A DNA stretch of 64,000 bases from Bacteroidia bacterium (GTDB taxonomy: Bacteria > Bacteroidota > Bacteroidia > 2-12-FULL-35-15): the NCBI GenBank assembly GCA_016786925.1, contig JAEUTU010000063.1, forward strand, positions 1-64,000, read 5' to 3'. Shown here piece after piece: positions 60,609-64,000 of the stretch (positions are counted from its first letter, which is position 1; the number at the start of each line of letters is the position of its first letter). The translations under genes and the position numbers were made by a program. The notes beneath the pieces are model-generated. The model saw only the letters and a list, made by a program, of their open reading frames with translations, searched no databases and was not told the DNA's origin.

Positions 60609-61172
60609 TTAGTTGGACGCTTTGTTGTATTCTTTGAATAATTCGACAATATTGTCGTAATCGTATTTCTTTTCTTCCAGTGCTTTTACAATGTCTTCAT
60701 TATCAGACATGGCCTCGGTTACCTGTTTTTTGAACTTGCCGGATTTGATCTTTACGAATTCTCCACCTTCTTTTTCCATGAAATAATCCGATTTTACCTT
60801 GATCTCATTCATTTGTAGAACTTCTACCTGCGCTTCGTATAAGCAAACATTGCCTTTAGAAAGACGTTTTACAAATACCTGCTCTCCATCAATGTTTCTG
60901 GAAACGAATACTACTCCGTCCACGCAATATTCTTTGATCTTAGTAGCATTGTAGGTTTTCATATCTACATTCTCCTTTTTGCGGTACGATGCTTTTGCAA
61001 AGTTGTCGAACTCTTTTTTAGGGTTTTTCTTTACTTCACCTTTAAGCGTGTCACCATTCAGAAGGATCACATATCCAGGGAAATACTTGGCTTGTGCATG
61101 CGACTGTGTGTTAAAAGCTATAACAAAAGCGATGATTGCTGTTGTTATAGAGAAAATAGATTTCATTTTCAT
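60609..61172 (-). CDS. Secreted hypothetical protein, 187 residues
   Basis: Signal peptide ends at NTQSHAQ. The mature protein opens with YFPGYVILLNGDTLKGEVKKNP, the recurrent start of a large group of Bacteroidota exported proteins of unknown function, followed by a basic helix-strand region (YRKKENVDMKTYNATKIKEYCVDG) and a charged C-terminal half. No catalytic motif seen. Starts MKMKS; the second Met is an equal candidate. Terminator downstream at 60556. Confidence 0.72.
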   Translation of the reverse strand: MKMKSIFSITTAIIAFVIAFNTQSHAQAKYFPGYVILLNGDTLKGEVKKNPKKEFDNFAKASYRKKENVDMKTYNATKIKEYCVDGVVFVSRNIDGEQVFVKRLSKGNVCLYEAQVEVLQMNEIKVKSDYFMEKEGGEFVKIKSGKFKKQVTEAMSDNEDIVKALEEKKYDYDNIVELFKEYNKASN

Positions 61173-61290
61173 AGCAATGATTACTGTTTTTAGATTAGAG
61201 GTTTCAAATTAAATAAATATAAATAGGAAAAGAAATAGCATGTTAAAAACCCTCTTCAAATGTTAATAACTTGTTGATAGCCTGTTGGTA

Positions 61291-63930
61291 TCAGAAATCA
61301 TCCTCTTCGGGCTTTTTTGGCTTTTTTAACTCTTTCTTTTCTTCTTTTTTATCGGCTTCCTCCCATTGGATGGTAAATTTCTTTTCTTCTTTTGGTTTCG
61401 AAGTGAGTGTACTGTCTTTTTTGAACAAGCCGAATTCTTCCTTCAGAATGGTTTTTAGTGTCTGTTTTTCTACTTTCAGATCTTCTTTTACATTTTGAAT
61501 AGCACTTTTGCTATCGTATTTGATGATTGGATCGTCAATGGTTCCGGTCATCGATAGGAAGATATTGGTTCTGCCCAGCCCATCATCAGCCACTTCGCCA
61601 AACTCTTCGTTCTCTTTCTTCGCCTTTTTAGCTTTCTTCGCCAATAGTTCATTCAAGGATAATTTGATCTTGTAATTGATCTCATTGCTGAAAGTATGGG
61701 TGCCCGATGCAGTAATGTTTATTGCATTTGATTTAACCTCCATTTTCGGAATGCTGATCTTCTGATCTTTTATTTCGATCTGATTTTTTAGTGTGGCAAA
61801 TTTTACATTCTCCAGATCTTTTAATTCAATGAAGCGCGACATGCTTTTCATTGACTCTACATTATTCAACTCACCATTCTCAATGGTCATATCCACCGCT
61901 GCATAGAGCTTGCTCAGATCCATCTTCAGGTCGGGGGCCAATACCGATGCAAAATTGATCTTGGCTGTAGCCACGCCTTTGATGTTTTTGCTGGTAACAG
62001 CTGTTTGACCAAAGTTTTCGAACTGCTCAAACATTTTGGTAACATTGATCTTGTTCACATCACTGTAACAGGTCACTAATATCTTACTGCTGTCGGATGC
62101 ATCCACCATACCGCTGGTAGTGATACTTCCATTCATGGTATTAACAGTAAGAGGATCGGCAAAAAGTTTTTGATCTTTCAGTTTGATCACACCTTGAATT
62201 TTGTCGGCACTGAACTTCCGGAATTCCAAATGTTCGATCTCCGTATTCAGGTTCACATCAATGTGCTCAGAGAATTTTAGTTTATAAGCACTCTCTTTCT
62301 TCTCTTCATTTTTATTCTCCAGCAACTCGTTCAAGTTTACATTCTTTGAATTCAAGCTGGCTTCAATGGTCATGTCCTGATCCTCTTTGATAAGGAAGGT
62401 GATGATGTTTCTAAAAAAGCCTTTTAATTCAAAATCGGTATTGGAAATATTTCCTTTGAACAGATCAATGATCAGATCATTTTTATTGAATTTAAAATCA
62501 CCATTCAGATTGCTGAAACTTAATTTGTTGTTTTTGATCTTTACGGATGCATCAACAATGTTCAGTGTTCCGTTCGTGTTGATGTTGTCATAACTGCTTC
62601 CTTCACCGATCCCTGCATCGGCACTGAACTCCGCATCTATCTTCAACGATCCTGCTACACTTTCAATGGTATCGAGTTTTAAAAATTGTTGCAGCTCCGT
62701 TAAATTGATATTACTGTTTACTCTACCCGCAAACGATGGATTGTTTAAATTGTTCAAGGCAATGTTGCCATTCACTAGTCCTTGATTGATCGTGAACGAC
62801 ACCGGATTTAATGTAAGAGTAGAAGGAGCATTCTTGTTTCCATTAAAGAAAGATCCTTTCAGATTTACACGTTCCAATGTGATATTGCTACTGCTTTGTG
62901 TGATGGTCGCATTGTTAATTCCAAAGTCGGCTTTTATCTCCGGTGTATTGTCATTGCCTATGCTGCCCTGAACGGTAGCATTGAAATAAAATTCTCCATC
63001 ACTTTTATAGTTGTTGATCTTCTCTTTGTGTTTTTCAGGGATGAGTGATAATACAGAACGGATGTCCATGTCTTTTCCTTTTATTCCTAAATTCAAAACA
63101 GGATTTTTGCCGGTGTTCACAATATTTCCGTAAATATCAAATGCCAGATCTTCGATCTTAAAATGTCCTTCTTTGATCTTATAGGCATCCAGTTCATTGT
63201 CTATCTCCATGGATACATTGGAGTAGATCGTTTTATCATTCAGATAATTGTTTTTTTCGATCTTAAGTTTTTTTACATAAATGGTATTCTCTGTTTCGAG
63301 CGTATAGCGCTGCGTAGAGAAGTTGCCCGATAGTTGACATTTCTTGACAGTAAGATCGGTGTATTGTCTAGCCTTTTTATTGTTGTAAACAATGTGTGTA
63401 TTCGTAAGGACGATCTTTTCCAATTCAAAGGAAAAATTGGAAGCGCTGGTATCGTTGCTTTCTTTCCAGAAATGAAAATTGTCGTTTCCTTCTTTGTCGA
63501 TACGGATATTCAATTCCGTATCATCGATCGTTAGTTTTTTGATCTTGTATTCCTTTTTGAAAATATCGATCAGGTTAAATTGCAGGGAGATCTCTTTGGC
63601 ATTGAAGAGTGTATCTTTTGGTTCCTGTGGAATAGCATCCAATGCTTTTATATTCTTAAAATTAATAGAAGCATAAGGAAAGCTTTTGATAACGGTGAAG
63701 TCAATGTCTTTTCCATCCACGATCACTTGTGTGTTCAATTGTTTATTAAGCTCTCCGATCACATATTCTTTTACTTCGTCCTGATAATAATAACCAATAA
63801 CCACTCCGGCACCCAACAGTGTTATAACAGCGATAACAATGAATAAAATGAATTTCAGGATGAACCGGAAGAAGCGGCTTTCCTTTTTAGGTTTTTCAGG
63901 AAGAATGGTATTTGATTCCTTGTTTTCCAA
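61291..63930 (-). CDS. AsmA-family inner-membrane protein
   Basis: 879 residues. A single N-terminal helix (FFRFILKFILFIVIAVITLLGAGVVI, residues about 22-48) anchors a long periplasmic part with the AsmA N-terminal pattern (LNKQLNTQVIVDGKDIDFTVIKSFPYASINFKNI) and an AsmA-like C-terminal beta region (ITASGTHTFSNEINYKIKLSLNELL). Such proteins form hydrophobic grooves that move phospholipid between the inner and outer membranes. The C-terminus is Lys/Glu/Pro-rich (KKEEKKELKKPKKPEEDDF). Upstream DNA is cut by the window edge. Confidence 0.85.
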   Translation of the reverse strand: MENKESNTILPEKPKKESRFFRFILKFILFIVIAVITLLGAGVVIGYYYQDEVKEYVIGELNKQLNTQVIVDGKDIDFTVIKSFPYASINFKNIKALDAIPQEPKDTLFNAKEISLQFNLIDIFKKEYKIKKLTIDDTELNIRIDKEGNDNFHFWKESNDTSASNFSFELEKIVLTNTHIVYNNKKARQYTDLTVKKCQLSGNFSTQRYTLETENTIYVKKLKIEKNNYLNDKTIYSNVSMEIDNELDAYKIKEGHFKIEDLAFDIYGNIVNTGKNPVLNLGIKGKDMDIRSVLSLIPEKHKEKINNYKSDGEFYFNATVQGSIGNDNTPEIKADFGINNATITQSSSNITLERVNLKGSFFNGNKNAPSTLTLNPVSFTINQGLVNGNIALNNLNNPSFAGRVNSNINLTELQQFLKLDTIESVAGSLKIDAEFSADAGIGEGSSYDNINTNGTLNIVDASVKIKNNKLSFSNLNGDFKFNKNDLIIDLFKGNISNTDFELKGFFRNIITFLIKEDQDMTIEASLNSKNVNLNELLENKNEEKKESAYKLKFSEHIDVNLNTEIEHLEFRKFSADKIQGVIKLKDQKLFADPLTVNTMNGSITTSGMVDASDSSKILVTCYSDVNKINVTKMFEQFENFGQTAVTSKNIKGVATAKINFASVLAPDLKMDLSKLYAAVDMTIENGELNNVESMKSMSRFIELKDLENVKFATLKNQIEIKDQKISIPKMEVKSNAINITASGTHTFSNEINYKIKLSLNELLAKKAKKAKKENEEFGEVADDGLGRTNIFLSMTGTIDDPIIKYDSKSAIQNVKEDLKVEKQTLKTILKEEFGLFKKDSTLTSKPKEEKKFTIQWEEADKKEEKKELKKPKKPEEDDF

Positions 63931-64000
63931 TGTGTGTTATTGTTATACAAATTTTATAAATAAGAAAGCCGGTTGGTAGCCTCCTAAAAAGATGTTATCA
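63931..64000. other. Start region at the window edge
   Basis: 70 bases upstream of the AsmA-like gene. No promoter box of the TAnnTTTG type and no further gene start can be seen before the end of the window. Confidence 0.5.

Overview
The window is chromosomal DNA from a member of the Bacteroidota, not assignable to genus from sequence alone. Support comes from the block pdxJ - CBS protein - nadK - porG-like - uppS - bamA - ompH - ompH - murI - lnt, type IX secretion parts (a T9SS plug protein and a PorG-like protein), many lipoproteins with an SCKK-type start, an extended SecA with a C-terminal SEC-C motif, a modest GC content, and promoters of the Bacteroidota kind (TTG, 18-20 bases, TAnnTTTG). 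I saw no rRNA, tRNA, CRISPR array, prophage or integrase.

Layout. 1-499 is repeat-rich spacer. 500-4456 (minus) is an envelope operon: lipid A deacylase-like protein, GIN-domain lipoprotein, a sulfatase-family membrane domain without its catalytic half, and the T9SS plug protein. 4547-6061 holds mazG, an ACP phosphodiesterase and an unlisted 38-residue membrane peptide. 6063-9440 (minus) runs coaD, a thioredoxin-fold lipoprotein-type protein lacking one redox Cys, a SPOR protein and a sphingomyelin-synthase-like membrane enzyme. 9542-16678 has DUF3467, cyclophilin, pheS and a large DUF3857/transglutaminase protein. 16725-28089 is the conserved envelope-biogenesis core. 28148-38954 continues with lpd, hemH, a probable aminolipid acyltransferase pair, engB, mnmD, a GH3 protein and a LysE exporter; a GxxExxY gene framed by an inverted repeat sits between lpd and hemH.

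38955-53960 is the accessory part. A RAYT transposase sits among at least eight REP-like palindromes (38968-40218). Next come a SplB-like radical SAM protein and DinB, which share the C-terminal peptide QLELF, the classic sliding-clamp binding motif. From dinB (43904) to the gene at 51398 the chromosome is a mosaic: three accessory modules are each enclosed by the 3' end of a chromosomal gene and a displaced, diverged, in-frame copy of that same 3' end (dinB tail at 45086, rlmF tail at 47251, YD-type gene tail at 50097). The modules carry lipoproteins, a RelE-type toxin-antitoxin pair, a GIY-YIG nuclease overlapping a DUF6933 gene, and a two-gene winged-helix/nucleotidyltransferase system with a 16-bp-arm palindromic operator on its promoter. 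This scar architecture plus the last system is the most promising material in the window.

53156-63930 (minus) returns to ordinary genes: a cytochrome c without the usual Met ligand, a YcaQ-type protein, a MazG-like hydrolase, an anchored OmpH, peroxiredoxin, SecA, and an AsmA-like protein whose upstream region runs to the window edge.
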